64,000 nt of DNA from Meconema thalassinum (Eukaryota; Arthropoda; Insecta; Orthoptera; Tettigoniidae), in contig OX336393.1 of NCBI GenBank assembly GCA_946902985.2, positions 136,552,533-136,616,532 of the forward strand, written 5' to 3'. The position numbers and the translations under genes were made by a program. The notes beneath the pieces were generated by a model, which had not been told where the DNA came from, ran no database searches, and saw only the letters and a program-made list of their open reading frames with translations. Shown piece by piece: positions 10,364 to 20,336 of this stretch. Numbering within the stretch: the first letter of the stretch is position 1; every line of letters starts with the position of its first letter.

Positions 10364-11595
10364 ATTACATGACAGTTCCCCACACTGACACTTCCACACA
10401 CTGCCCCAAATACTGACACTTCCACACAGCCCTTGGACGCGGCTACCTGTTTAATGACTCAGAAATATGCCCGACTGACAGTTCCACACACATCCCCCCA
10501 CCCCTAAGGCTATAGGCTTCAGCGATCATCGTTACAGCCGCACCTGTGACAATGCACCTTAACATAATACTCCTTTGGAGTGAAGAAAAGCGCTCGATCT
10601 ATGTACTTCATTACTAACACGGTCTCGAAAATATAATTGTGATGTAGTGTAATTTCCATCAAATTAAAATAAATGCAGAGTCTGATTTCCATCACACTTT
10701 ATCCAGGCTGTGGACTGGCTAAATAATAACCAAACCGATCATTTTGGTGTTGTTATCATTTTGGCGTGTTTAAAATCAGCTTTCTAGGCTTCGTCTGTTG
10801 TTTTGTATTTTTGTTTTGTTTTTTGTTTTTGTTTTTGTCATATTTGTTCAACAATAATATTAACCTACACCATTTTCTGTGATTAGGCAACTGCCTTCAG
10901 AAAACTTCTCATATTTTTGTCATTTTCGAACTTTTTCTGAATGTTCTCAATCCGTCCGTCCAGTTTGACATATTTTCGTCTTCTTTTTTTCCTTCCATGT
11001 TGAGCACGGCCTTTAAAAATGCGCAGTTTTTCTTCTCAGCTTCCGTCTTCAACACTTTGACAACCTCTTTTAATTTGGGGTGAGGTCTCCCGACAAGATT
11101 GTTGAGTCGGTTGTTCCAGCCCTCAACAGCATTCGTTGTCCTGTGTCGTGCTTGGAGGCAGTTCCACATCTCGATTGGAATGTCTTGGTTATCTAGCCAG
11201 TTGTCAACGATGTAGTCAAAAAACTGTCTAAGTTTGGGACTTTCTGGAAATTGAGAGTGTATTTCCACCCATCCATCGAGCACATCTTCAGGCTTTAAAA
11301 ACGTAAGTGCTGCGCACATACGGACATGAAGGCGGATTTCGTTATTCTCTCGGTACTCCACCGATAATGTACTAGTACTTGTACTCATAATAGCTGAAGA
11401 GTATTAAACATTTTTGCCTCAAACCTTATACAGTAGTTCAGTAGTTAAAGAATATAATGTGAGATCCCAGATATATTTAAAGTACCGTACTAAACAACAG
11501 TCGGCCAAATTTCAACTTGATCTTTTCCATAGTAGCCTTGGGGGAGGGAGGGGGAGATATGTGTGGAAATGTCAGTGTGGGGAACTGTCCGGACC
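10364..11595 (-). mobile_element. MULE deletion derivative A with 10-bp TSD
   Basis: Termini ATTACATGACAGTTCCCCACA and (inverted) GGTCCGGACAGTTCCCCACAC match those of MULE B. The perfect direct repeat CCTTCCTTCG at 10354-10363 and 11596-11605 is the target duplication. The target is a SINE X copy. Repeats of ACTGACACTTCCACACA lie inside the left terminus. The element carries one open frame (10909-11388) and is too short for a full MULE transposase. Confidence 0.88.
10909..11388 (-). CDS. MULE transposase C-terminal fragment
   Basis: The 159-codon frame contains WLDNQDIPIEMWNCLQARHRTTNAVEGWNNRLN. The stretch R-T-[TN]-N-x-[VA]-E-G-W-[NH]-x-x-[LF]-N at residues about 86-100 is typical of the region after the DDE core in animal MULE/FLYWCH-type transposases. 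The catalytic acidic residues and zinc-binding N-terminus are absent, so this is a leftover that starts within the element. The first Met (MSTSTSTLSVEY) may be fortuitous. A degraded copy is in MULE B. Whether any peptide is made is unknown. Confidence 0.65.
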   Translation of the reverse strand: MSTSTSTLSVEYRENNEIRLHVRMCAALTFLKPEDVLDGWVEIHSQFPESPKLRQFFDYIVDNWLDNQDIPIEMWNCLQARHRTTNAVEGWNNRLNNLVGRPHPKLKEVVKVLKTEAEKKNCAFLKAVLNMEGKKEDENMSNWTDGLRTFRKSSKMTKI

Positions 11596-12000
11596 CCTTC
11601 CTTCGGAGGGGAAGTAGAGCCGGCGGTCCCATTTCATAGATTTATGGCATGTTATAGAACCTTCCACTAATTGCACCTGTGTGAAGCTAAATTGGATAGG
11701 TTAAGAATGTAAACAACGCTCTTGCGTTTCTACGTTCGTTGCCAAGAGCCGACTGTGGTGGCGTCTAGTAGCTAAGTTCTGAACTAGGCCTAGTAGTCGT
11801 TGACGGTGGCGCTTGGTGGCATAGTAGGAACTATTTAAAAAAAAATAAGTTGCAGTACTTAAATTAAAAATACAGATAGCACACACTATTACAGTCATCA
11901 CAATTAACACCGGTTATCAGACAGATTCTACTCACACCCAAAGTACACGGGGCTACATGACCGCGTTGTCGCAGCCCCTAAACTTAAGAACCAACCAACC
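11596..12000 (+). mobile_element. SINE X fragment right of MULE A
   Basis: Continues from the TSD copy: CCTTCCTTCGGAGGGGAAG, CATAGATTTATGGCATG, the SINE X body, the hairpin GGGGCTACATGACCGCG...GCAGCCCC (11949-11978) and the tail TTAAGAACCAACCAACC. With 10306-10363 it makes one SINE X copy. Confidence 0.85.
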
Positions 12001-12076
12001 ACACTCCGAACTGTAAAGAGTTGCAATTCTGGCTGTATAACGTTTATTTTAAACATTGCACATGACATACATAGCC
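12001..12076 (+). repeat. Left flank of the TIR element: part of the minisatellite-bearing repeat M
   Basis: CACTCCGAAC...TTTAAACATTGCACATGACATAC..AGCCTA matches the reverse complement of 53441-53509. The continuation of repeat M resumes at 16722. Repeat M was therefore one unit before the TIR element entered it. Confidence 0.75.
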
Positions 12077-12773
12077 TAGTAGTCCAGTAAAATAAGGGAT
12101 CGAGTGTACATCAATTTCCGGCAAGCTGGAAATGGTGTTAATACCTTGATTCCATGCAGAAAACATGTACTCTGAGTTTGCACCATCGCAGGAAGTGAGC
12201 ATAACGTTTGGCGGCCAAAAAACCACGAAATTTTCAGACTTTTTTCAGTTTATCGCCCATAACATTAAAACTAAGGCCCTTACAGAAAATTTTATACTTA
12301 CCTTTTTTAAAGAGCATAAAATTCTGTGTTGAATGACCTCCACAACTTGAAATTTAATGAGATGTTCAGGGAGTAATCAAAGTTGGAGTTTTTTTCCATC
12401 TTGGCGAAAAAACCGAATTCCTCGACTTTCAGTCGTCTCTAGCATCCAAACGGCTTTTCCAATTCAAAAGCTCATGAAATAAAAGTTGTGAATAATATGT
12501 AATTGAATTTTCTGAGAATTCAGAAGAAAAACTGAGAACACTTCACTTTAATGGATACTCATTGACTTTTTTAAATCTTAATTCAAGTTTCGAGATGTGA
12601 TGGCTGATGTTGCTGTTTTAGGAAATCAGGAGTGAAGAAGAAAAACAATAAACATGTAAAAAAAAAATTTTTCTTCAACTTAACGTGTGAATTGTGTATT
12701 GAGTGAAATAGGTAATTTTTGAAATTATGAAATTAATAAAAAGTAAGTGGTGAAAGTCTATTTACACTTTTTT

Positions 12774-13510
12774 TTAAGTCAATGGCCCCGCTTCTGGTTC
12801 CATGGACGCAGGTTCCCAGGCTTCTTCTTCCTCGTCGGTAGATCCGTCCTCTTCATCATCATGATGTACGTCTCTTGTCTCGAATTCCTCATCCAAATTC
12901 ATGTGGCTAGTGATGACTTCTTCCTCTTCTTCCAAAGGGGTGTTAGAGCAAGCCGACCCCGACAGTTAAAGCAGATTGTTGAGCATTTCAGTCCAGCCTT
13001 TCTGCAGGAGAACTTGCCCCTGCACCCCTGGACGCACTTGTATGCTATGGCATTTAGCACCTCGCTGGGAGCAGGGTCCTTAGTGTTGGTGACTGGGAGG
13101 AGTCCTTGCGCGGATCTTCGCCAACCCCAAGTGATAGGGTCGAGCTCTCGCCCATACCAAGCCTGTACCTGGTGGTACAGTCGGAACGAATGTTGTTTTG
13201 CAGCTGTGCTTGTAGGGGGCAGAGCAGTCAGGTCGAAGGCAGCCTTTGACAATGTCTTCGTGAAGGTTGAAAATCGAAGATCATCGAGTGACTTGCCGTC
13301 GTTTTTTTGGTGAATATACTGCTGCCAGGAACTGTTCACCAGCTGCTGCGACTTGAAACACTTGGCAGCTTCCTGCAATTTCTCAGATTTTTCAAGGGTA
13401 TTTACAAATTTCATCTTCCCCTGCTGATAACACGCCGAGGTAGTATCACAGCCACTCATGGCATGCAGAAAGAGTATGTGCTCTTTGACAACATTTGAGC
13501 ATTTCAGCTG
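12774..13510 (-). pseudogene. PIN-like transposon gene, C-terminal part
   Basis: After the LINE insertion site the frame reads QLKCSNVVKEHILFLHAMSGCDTTSACYQQGKMKF (13459 is the Met before SGCDTT). It continues to LPPTSTAAKQHSFRLYHQVQ, WGW, PAPSEVLNAIAYKC and a Cys-rich segment C..GC....SCRKAGLKCS..C..C. The frame then shifts near 12950. In the other frame SACSNTPLEEEEEV leads to an acidic tail ending EPEAGPLT and a TAA at about 12774. GCDTTS resembles the GCDY motif of FEN1/XPG-type PIN nucleases (inference). Multi-copy proteins with this C-terminal pattern are known from animal genomes, with no assigned function to my knowledge. Confidence 0.65.
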
Positions 13511-15415
13511 ATCTTACTTACTTACTTATTTCCTTTCGCTCCGTGCGGAGCATAGGGCATCCATGATTTCCATCGGGCTCTGTGTGTTGCCAAGTTCTTC
13601 ACTTCCATCCAAGTCTTTCCCGCTTTTCTGGCCTCCTCTTCAATGGTGCGTTTCCAGGTGTTCCTTGGTCTTCCCCGTCTCCGAGCTCCTTGAGGATTCC
13701 AGTCCAGAGCTCTCCTTTCTACTGCATCGTTCTGTTTCCGCAGAGTATGCCCAATCCAGCCCCATTTCCTCCGTTTAATTTGGACTTCTATAGGTTGTTG
13801 GTTAGCCCTTTGCCACAGCTCTTCGTTTGGGATTATATCTGGCCATCGTATACCCAGAATTCGACGCAGACAACGATTGATGAATACTTGAAGTTGGTGG
13901 CTGATAGGATTGGTAACTTTCCATGTTTCACATGCATACAATAGGACAGCTTTCACATTGGTATTAAAAAGTCTGATTTTCGTCTTCCTGGATATGTTAC
14001 GGTTTCTCCATACTGGATAGAGCTGCACAAAAGCCCCATTTGCCTTTCTTATTCTGCTCTTGACATCCTCCTCAGCCCCTCCACTTCTCGTTACCACGCT
14101 TCCCAAGTAAACAAATGTATCCACCTGTTCTACATCTACACCTCCCACAGTGAGACCAGCCTGTACTGTGGAGTTCACTCTCAGCTCCTTTGTCTTCTTT
14201 GGGTTTATCTTAAGTCCAACCTTAGCAGCTTCAAGTTCTAAGTTTGCCAGTTTTCCCTCTATGTCTCTAAAGCGCTGTGCTAGCATACAGATGGCATCAG
14301 CAAAATCAAGATCCTCCAACCTGTCTCGAAGTCCCCACTGTATCCCTCTCTTCCTTCCTCTCCCCACCTTCCTAAGAGAATTATCAAGAACAATCAGGAA
14401 CAAAGTGGGAGAAAGTATACATCCTTGTCGTACTCCAGTCTGGATGGCCAATGGCTGGGATAGCTGACCCTCATGCAGGACTTGACATTCATAACCAGAA
14501 TACATCTCTCGTATAATGTTAACTATTTTACTTGGTATACCATATTCCTTTAAGGTCTCCCACATGACCTTCCTATTAATGGAATCAAAGGCCTTCTCAA
14601 AATCTATAAATGTGATGTACAGTGCTGCTTGACATTCGTTACTCTGCTCCACAATAATCCGTAAAGTGTTAATTAAGTCCACACAACTACGGTGTTCCCT
14701 AAATCCAGCTTGTTCTTTCCTCAACTTCGACTCGATAGACTTCTTAACGCGATTCAAGATTATCCTGAGAAATACTTTGCTTGGTACGGATAGTAAGGTA
14801 ATACCCCTCCAGTTGTTACAATTCGTCAAGTCACCCTTCTTTGGGATTTTAACAATCACACCTTTCTTCCATTCCGCAGGCAGCTTCTCTTCAAACCAGA
14901 TCTTTTCCATCAGTGGCTTCAGGATATTAGCTGTGGTGTCCATGTCTATCTTGAGGACATCTGGCGAAATGTTGTCGACACCGGGGGCTTTTCCATTCTT
15001 CAGTAGTAGCAAGGCTTCTTTGATTTCAGCACAAGTTGGACTGTGCAAAAGAATATTTGGATCAGAATTATCAGGTTCATCATTCCTCTCTTCGTGGTGT
15101 TCATTAATCCCTCGATCAACATTAAAAAATTCGGTGAAGTATTCCCTCCACCGTTCTTGTTGTTCTTCTTGAGTTGTGAGTAAATTTCCCTGTTTGTCTT
15201 TTATGGGCCGGTTCTTTCGGAAACTTTTCTTGGACAGCACTTTTGTGATGCGGTACATTTCTTTGCTGTCACCTTTTGATGCAGCATCTTCTGCCTTCTT
15301 CGCCATCTCATCGATCCAATTACTCTTATCTCTTTTCACACTCTTTTTGACTTCTTTGTCAACGACCGTGTATTCTGCTTGCACTTTTGCTTTCTGATGT
15401 CGAGTCTTACACATA
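13511..15415 (-). mobile_element. 5'-truncated non-LTR retrotransposon (LINE copy 1) with 8-bp TSD
   Basis: Inserted in the PIN-like gene. The direct repeat TTCAGCTG at 13503-13510 and 15416-15423 is the target duplication. The 3' end on the minus strand has a (TAAG)n tail (13511-13525). The copy begins inside ORF2, just before the reverse transcriptase. It is about 98% like copy 2 (44748-45449) by eye, so the family moved recently. Confidence 0.88.
13522..15414 (-). pseudogene. LINE ORF2: reverse transcriptase and C-terminus, catalytically broken
   Basis: A 630-codon frame. Residues about 130-400 hold the RT: NGKAPGVDNISPDVLK, W..GVIVKIPKKGDLTNCNNWRGI, EQAGFREHRSCVD, TFIDFEKAFDSI, GVRQGCILSPTLF. 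The catalytic box reads DFADAICML where an active enzyme has [YF]-A-D-D, so the second metal-binding aspartate is Ala. The C-terminus has WIGHTLRK and GARRRGRPRNTWKRTIEEEARK. The last residues (WMPYAPHGAKGNK) come from a 4-bp deletion relative to copy 2, which ends FLDALCSARSERK. The endonuclease is missing through 5' truncation. The clade is not assigned with confidence. Confidence 0.88.
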
Positions 15416-15658
15416 TTCAGCTGCTGGGGAAAAGAATATGTTGTCCGCGGTGCCCTTTCCTGGCTTCATAAGGAGGACATTTGAAGACGACGGCGCCAGT
15501 GCTGTGAGAAGTTTGAGGAGGTCTGTGTCTTCTCCAACAATAACCACTTTGGGAAACTTCTTTGACTTTTCCATGGCTTGCCTGACAATGAGGGATTCAG
15601 CATCTTCAACAGCCTGGATTACCGTGAAGCCTTCAGACGTTAGCTTTGTAGTCAACAT
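15407..15658 (-). pseudogene. PIN-like transposon gene, middle part
   Basis: Reads LTTKLTSEGFTVIQAVEDAESLIVRQAMEK, then VVIVGEDTDLLKLLTAL, then NVLLMKPGKG..DNIFFSP. The VVxxGEDTDLLxLL strand-plus-acidic motif resembles the central Asp motif of FEN1/XPG-like PIN nucleases, with GCDTTS following across the LINE insertion (inference). A 1-base change relative to the ancestral frame lies near FFSP, since the downstream frame needs CAG CAG CTG. The N-terminal part overlaps in another frame. Confidence 0.6.
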
Positions 15659-16026
15659 GTCATAACATGCTGCACAGATTCTCGTCTGCTTGCTGGCTTC
15701 TTTTTTTCTTTTGCCACAGAATCGGCTGACGCATCTCCCTCACAGATTACACACTTATTTTTAAAATCAAATCCCTGCACATTGCGCTTGGAGCCGCGAC
15801 TTTCTGTGGCTTCATCTTCCCCACTCCTGCGTTTCAAATACAGTTTTCTGCATCTTTCATGAACAGTGATTGAGGAACGATCCCCAAGTAGAAGGTGTTT
15901 ATTGTCTTTCTTTGCTTTGCTGTGAGTGATTAACGACTGTATTCCTCGTTCAAGCACTGTTGTTGTTTCCTCAACAAACAGGCCTCTGTCACATATAAAA
16001 CAATTGTTAATATCCATCATGAGCAC
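15652..16026 (-). pseudogene. PIN-like transposon gene, N-terminal part
   Basis: Starts MLMMDINNCFICDRGLFVEE and continues RGIQSLITHSKAKKD..., VHERCRKLYLKRR and KCVICEGDASAD. The paired CxxC, HxxC and CxxC clusters suggest zinc binding. It ends at a frameshift beside the middle part. Related animal proteins, as I remember them, have hundreds of residues between this N-terminus and the GEDTD region, so an internal deletion is likely. The start Met is the first in frame after the presumed untranslated region inside the right TIR. Confidence 0.55.
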
Positions 16027-16721
16027 GAGTAGATTGAAGCATAACCACGAATCATATCACTCTCACGAAAAAACAGTTCGGGAACATCTAAATTCCAGCA
16101 CAGAACATTACGTGTACACAAGTTGAGAACAACACGGAAACTGAACTGAAATGTGAGAGAAACGGGCTGTTTGAAGAATGTAGAGGGCAGAGAGGGGAGG
16201 GGAGCTAATGCTTTAGGTGCGGTCCCTTTGTTGAGGGGTTGAGGCCCAGGTATACGAGGGGTCGACCTAGGGTACCACAAACACACAACACGCACACACA
16301 CTAAACATAGGAACAGCCGTTTGGGTGCTAGATACGATTGAATGTCGAGGAATTCGGGTTTTTTTTCGCCAAGTTGGAAAACAACTCCAACTCCAACTTC
16401 GAACGGAGATTACTCCCTCAAATTTTCATCAACATTTAAAGTTGGGGGAGTCATTAGACGCAACATTTTATGCTTTTTAAAAAAGGTAAGAAGAAAATTT
16501 TCCGTACGGCCCATAATTTTTATGTTATACGTGAAAAACTGAATAAAGTCTGAAAATTTCGCGGTTTTTTGGCCGGCAAAAGTTATGCTCACTTCCTGCG
16601 ATGGTGCAAACGCAGAGTACATGATTTCTACATGGAATGAAGGTATTAACACCATTTCCAGCTTCCCGGAAATTGATGTACACTTACCCCCCTTTTTTCC
16701 CCTAATTTTACTGGACTATAG

Positions 16722-17600
16722 GGGACGACTTTCTCCTTAAGTGTCTAAATGTGTTGTTTAATACTTTATCTAATAAAAAAAAATATTGAAATGCAAGTAG
16801 ATTTTGATAAGAAACGTGCGGATGCGGATAACAGTCGTGTTGATGCGGGTGGATGCGGATAAGTGTCGTGTGGATGCGGGGTGGATGCGGATAACAGTCG
16901 TGTGGATGCGGGGCGTATGCGGATAACAGTCGTGTGGATGCGGGGCGGATGCGGATAACAGTCGTGTGGATGCGGGGCGTATGCGGATAAGTGTCGTGTG
17001 GATGCGGGGCGGATGCAGATAACAGTCGTGTGGATGCGGGGCGGATGCGGATAACAGTCGTGTGGATGCGGGGCGGATGCAGATAACAGTCGTGTGGAAG
17101 CGGGGCGGATGCAGATAACAGTCGTGTGGAAGCGGGGCGGATACGGATAACAGTCGTGTGGATGCGGGGCGGATGCAGATAACAGTCGTGTGGAAGCGGG
17201 GCGGATACGGATAACAGTCGTGTGGAAGCGGGGCGGATACGGATAACAGTCGTGTGGAAGCGGGGCGGATACGGATAACAGTCGTGTGGAAGCGGGGCGG
17301 ATGCGGATAACAGTCGTGTGGATGCGGGGCGGATGCAGATAACAGTCGTGTGGAAGCGGGGCGGATACGGATAACAGTCGTGTGGAAGCGGGGCGGATGC
17401 GGATAACAGTCGTGTGGACGCGGTGTGGATGCGGGGCGGATACGGATAACAGTCGTGTGGATGCGGTGTGGTTGCGGGGCGGATGCGGATAACAGTCGTG
17501 TGGAAGCGGGGCGGATGCGGATAACAGTCGTGTGGATGTGGTGTGGTTGCGGATAACGTTTTGTTTATCCGCACAGGGCTGCAGCTATTAGCGGCACCCA
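16722..17600. repeat. Repeat M with 32-bp minisatellite (16810-17565)
   Basis: About 24 copies of a 32-bp unit GTCGTGTGGAAGCGGGGCGG + ATACGGATAACA. Variants alternate GGAAG/GGATG and ATAC/ATGC/ATGCAG. Both flanks match the diverged repeat at 53085-53440 in reverse orientation: GATAAACAAAACGTTATCCGC at one end and TATCA.AATCTACT, then ACACATTTAGACA, at the other. 32 is not a multiple of 3 and no unit frame has a stop, so the minus strand shows a 297-codon frame of His/Pro/Arg/Ser repeats. I do not consider it a gene. Confidence 0.85.
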
Positions 17601-17696
17601 CTATTAGGCGGATATTCGTTGGCTTATTGTTGAATATCTGATATGCCTCTGGTTACGTTAGAAACTCAGCCAGTATTTATATATTAAATTTCACGT

Positions 17697-17741
17697 TTCC
17701 TGACGATGAAAGACATGGTTTCTTTCGAAACGCGTCGAATT
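17697..17741 (+). ncRNA. Hammerhead ribozyme motif, upstream pseudo-LTR
   Basis: Core CUGACGA at 17700-17706, a stem II of GAAAGA/UCUUUC (6 bp, one U bulged next to the core), GAAA at 17727-17730, then CGCGUC with the cleavage triplet GUC ending at 17736. Stem III is the palindrome ACGCGU, too short to fold alone, which fits the dimeric hammerheads reported in PLEs. Stem I (UUC/GAA) is weak in this copy. Confidence 0.6.
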
Positions 17742-17782
17742 TTAGTATAATAAAACACGGCATAAGCCCAAAATTCAACATT

Positions 17783-20130
17783 ATGAATAGTAACACGGGC
17801 CGTGAAAGTCTAAATGACAATATTAGAAACCTCTATGGGGAGGATATTTTCCGACTGATGTCTAGATTTAGTAGGTTACGACGCAAGAATGTGTGTCTAA
17901 TCTCTTCACTCGCTTTTCTCCTAAGATGCCGGGATCATGATATTCTACCGAGTTTTGTTATGTTGAAGCATTCCTTCAGAACACCTAAGGCAACGAGAAT
18001 CTATCGTCGTGCAAGCAAGGCGTTATTGATAGAGAGGTTACAGCATACTCGTAAGCAGTTGGATTTTATTTCGAGGGAGTTACTACAGCTACATCTACGC
18101 CTCTCGAACTTCGTAAGTGAGGAATTATGGAAGATCTTTGATCGTATTTCTTCAGTGCAAGCTAACAGCGTTCTAGATCAGGTGAGGGACTGACATATTT
18201 CCAAATATGATAGGTTATGTCAGTTGCAGAAATCTCAAGCCATTAGACTTGATGCTAACAAGGTTGTCGTAAATTTTTCCAGCAAGCCCCTAAGTGATAC
18301 CCAACAGGCAGTTCTCGCTAAAGGTCTCAATTTTGCTGTAGCGCCTAGAAGAATTCCTATTGAAGAACTTATTACATCCGTAGAATCCTCGGTACATGAC
18401 CTCACACCTGAAGAGGCCGAGGAAGCCAGGCAAGAATGTTCCCGAGTTCTCAAGACCGCTAAGCCACCTAACACCAACTTAAAACAAGGCGAAAGCCGGG
18501 CACTTAAAGATCTAAGGGACAATTCTGATATTATCGTTCTCCCCGCTGACAAGGGTAACGCGACAGTGGTATTGGATAAGGTTGATTATGATTCCAAGAT
18601 CTCGTCTTTGTTATCAGATCCTGTATATAGGATTAATAGTCGTGATCCTACTACTCGCTACTCAAATGTCACCGTCAAATTGATCTAGCAATCATCTATT
18701 CCAGCGGATGCAGCGAAGACTCTCCTTCCAGGGGATGCTATTCCTCCGAGACTCTATGGTCTTCCTAAAATACATAAGGAAGATGTTCCTCTTAGACCTA
18801 TTGTTAGTACGATTGGTTCTCCTACATATGCCCTTTCCAAATACTTAGGTAGACTACTTCAGCCGCTTCTGGGTAACACGCCTTCGTACATTAAGGATTC
18901 CACACACTTCGTGGAAAAGTTAAAAGCTATAACACTTCAGCCGGGTGATATTCTAGTGAGTCTCGACGTGGTGTCTCTGTTTACGAGAGTACCTATTGAT
19001 GGTGTTATGTCTCTCATTAATGGCTTTTTTCCTGAAGACATCACAAGACTTTTTATCACTGCATGACCTCCTCCTACTTTCTATGGAATGGGAATTTTTA
19101 TGAGCAGACTGATGGTGTGGCCATGGGTAGTCCTCTCTCTCCTGTTGTGGCTAATTTCTTCATGGATAACTTTGAAGAGAAAGCTTTGTCGTCGGCTCCT
19201 TTCAAACCGAAGATCTGGAGGCGTTATGTGGATGACACGTTCGTTGTTTGCACGGAAGGTGAGGAAAATCTTAGCCATTTCCTGGATCACCTTAATCTCC
19301 AGCATCCTTCTATTTGTTTCACCATGGAAAAGGAATCTGACGGCAAAATACCTTTTTTAGATGTTCTCGTCACCAAGAAAGAGGATGGATCTTTAGGACA
19401 CAGCGTTTTTCGTAAGCCAACACACACCAATAGATATCTCCACGCAAGTTCTCACCATCTCCCTGCCCAGAAACATGGTATCCTTACAACTCGAACTACC
19501 AGGGCTAGGAGGATTTGTGAAGTGTCTTCTTTACAAGAAGAAATTAACACCCTGCGAACCACCTTTGAGAGCAACGGTTATAGCAAGGCTTTGATTTCTA
19601 CGGTTCTGAAACCAACAAATAATAATAGGACGTCAGTTGAGAAAAGAGATGTAAGAGGAACTGCTTACCTTCCGTACATACATAAGACAACGGATCGTAT
19701 TGCTAAAATCCTACGTCGGTACAACATACGGACTGTATTTGGAACTTCTGTTAAGATTAGGCAACTCCTGCGACCAACTAAGGACAGTTTGCCTAAATTG
19801 CAACAACCGGGTATCTACAGAGTTCCCTGTACTTGTGGCAAGGTTTACATCGGGCAGACTTCGAGAACAATATGCACTCGCATTAAGGAACATAATAGAT
19901 GTATCAGGCTCATTCAACCTGATAAATCAGCTGTTGCCGATCATGCTTTAACACCTGGCCATGATGTCATGTTCCAAGGAGTGGATGTTCTTGCCCGTAT
20001 AAAGCAATATCGTCCCAGAATCATCAGGGAGGCGGTTGAAATACGTAAACACCCAGATAATTTCAACCGCGACACCGGCTACAATCTCAGTGAATCCTGG
20101 CTACCTATTATCAGAACCCTGAGAAAGTAA
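17783..20130 (+). pseudogene. Penelope-like reverse transcriptase with GIY-YIG endonuclease
   Basis: Four open segments belong to one protein. Segment 1 (17783-18193) ends at a TGA, and segment 2 (18224-18688) continues in the same frame to a TAG. Segment 3 (about 18689-19066) holds LYGLPKIHKEDVPLRPIVS and SLDVVSLFTRVPID. A frameshift at about 19063 leads to segment 4, with TDGVAMGSPLSPVVANFFM, the catalytic box RYVDDTFVV, and IPFLDVLVTK. The C-terminus has the GIY-YIG pair GIYRVPCTCGKVYIGQTSRT with R and E downstream (RIKEHNR). Catalytic motifs look intact, but two stops and one frameshift disable the gene. The Met at 17783 lies at the end of the pseudo-LTR. Confidence 0.9.
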
Positions 20131-20243
20131 TTCACTGCTGCTTTCCGTTGTCCCTAACATGGGGCTATAATGGCGTCCAACTTTGGGCACCTTCTATATG
20201 TTCTTCGTTGCTTTCTCTTAGCAACATTGTCGTATTCCAGATT

Positions 20244-20289
20244 ATTCCTGACGATGAAAGACATGGTTTCTTTCGAAACGCGTCGAATT
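20244..20289 (+). ncRNA. Hammerhead ribozyme motif, downstream pseudo-LTR
   Basis: Identical core to the upstream copy: CUGACGA at 20248-20254, GAAAGA/UCUUUC stem II, GAAA, then CGCGUC with cleavage expected after 20284. Here stem I is better (AUUC before the core pairs with GAAU after the cleavage site). Confidence 0.6.
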
Positions 20290-20336
20290 TTAGTATAATA
20301 AAACACGGCATAAGCCCAAAATTCAACATTATGAAT

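Larger units (their letters stand above)
12077..16721. mobile_element. TIR transposon with ~390-400-bp inverted repeats carrying a PIN-like gene
   Basis: The left arm (12077-12462) reverse-complemented matches the right arm (16315-16721) nearly throughout. Shared blocks include AGTCCAGTAAAAT (tip), CGGAAATTGATGTACAC, GGAAATGGTGTTAATACC, TTTGCACCATCGCAGGAAGTG, TTTTTTGGCCG and GTCGAGGAATTCGG. The tips are flanked by TA on both sides, consistent with a TA duplication but with a one-base ambiguity. The homologous repeat M at 53437-53440 lacks the element, which gives a paralogous empty site. Without the nested LINE the element is about 2.7 kb. It holds one broken gene on the minus strand. I cannot place it in a named superfamily. 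Confidence 0.8.

Noticed and set aside
12747..13313. 188-codon plus-strand frame
   Set aside because: Antisense shadow of the PIN-like transposon gene, whose motifs are on the minus strand.
16708..17601. 297-codon minus-strand frame of His/Pro/Arg/Ser repeats
   Set aside because: Product of the 32-bp minisatellite, where all phases of the unit lack stops; no coding evidence.
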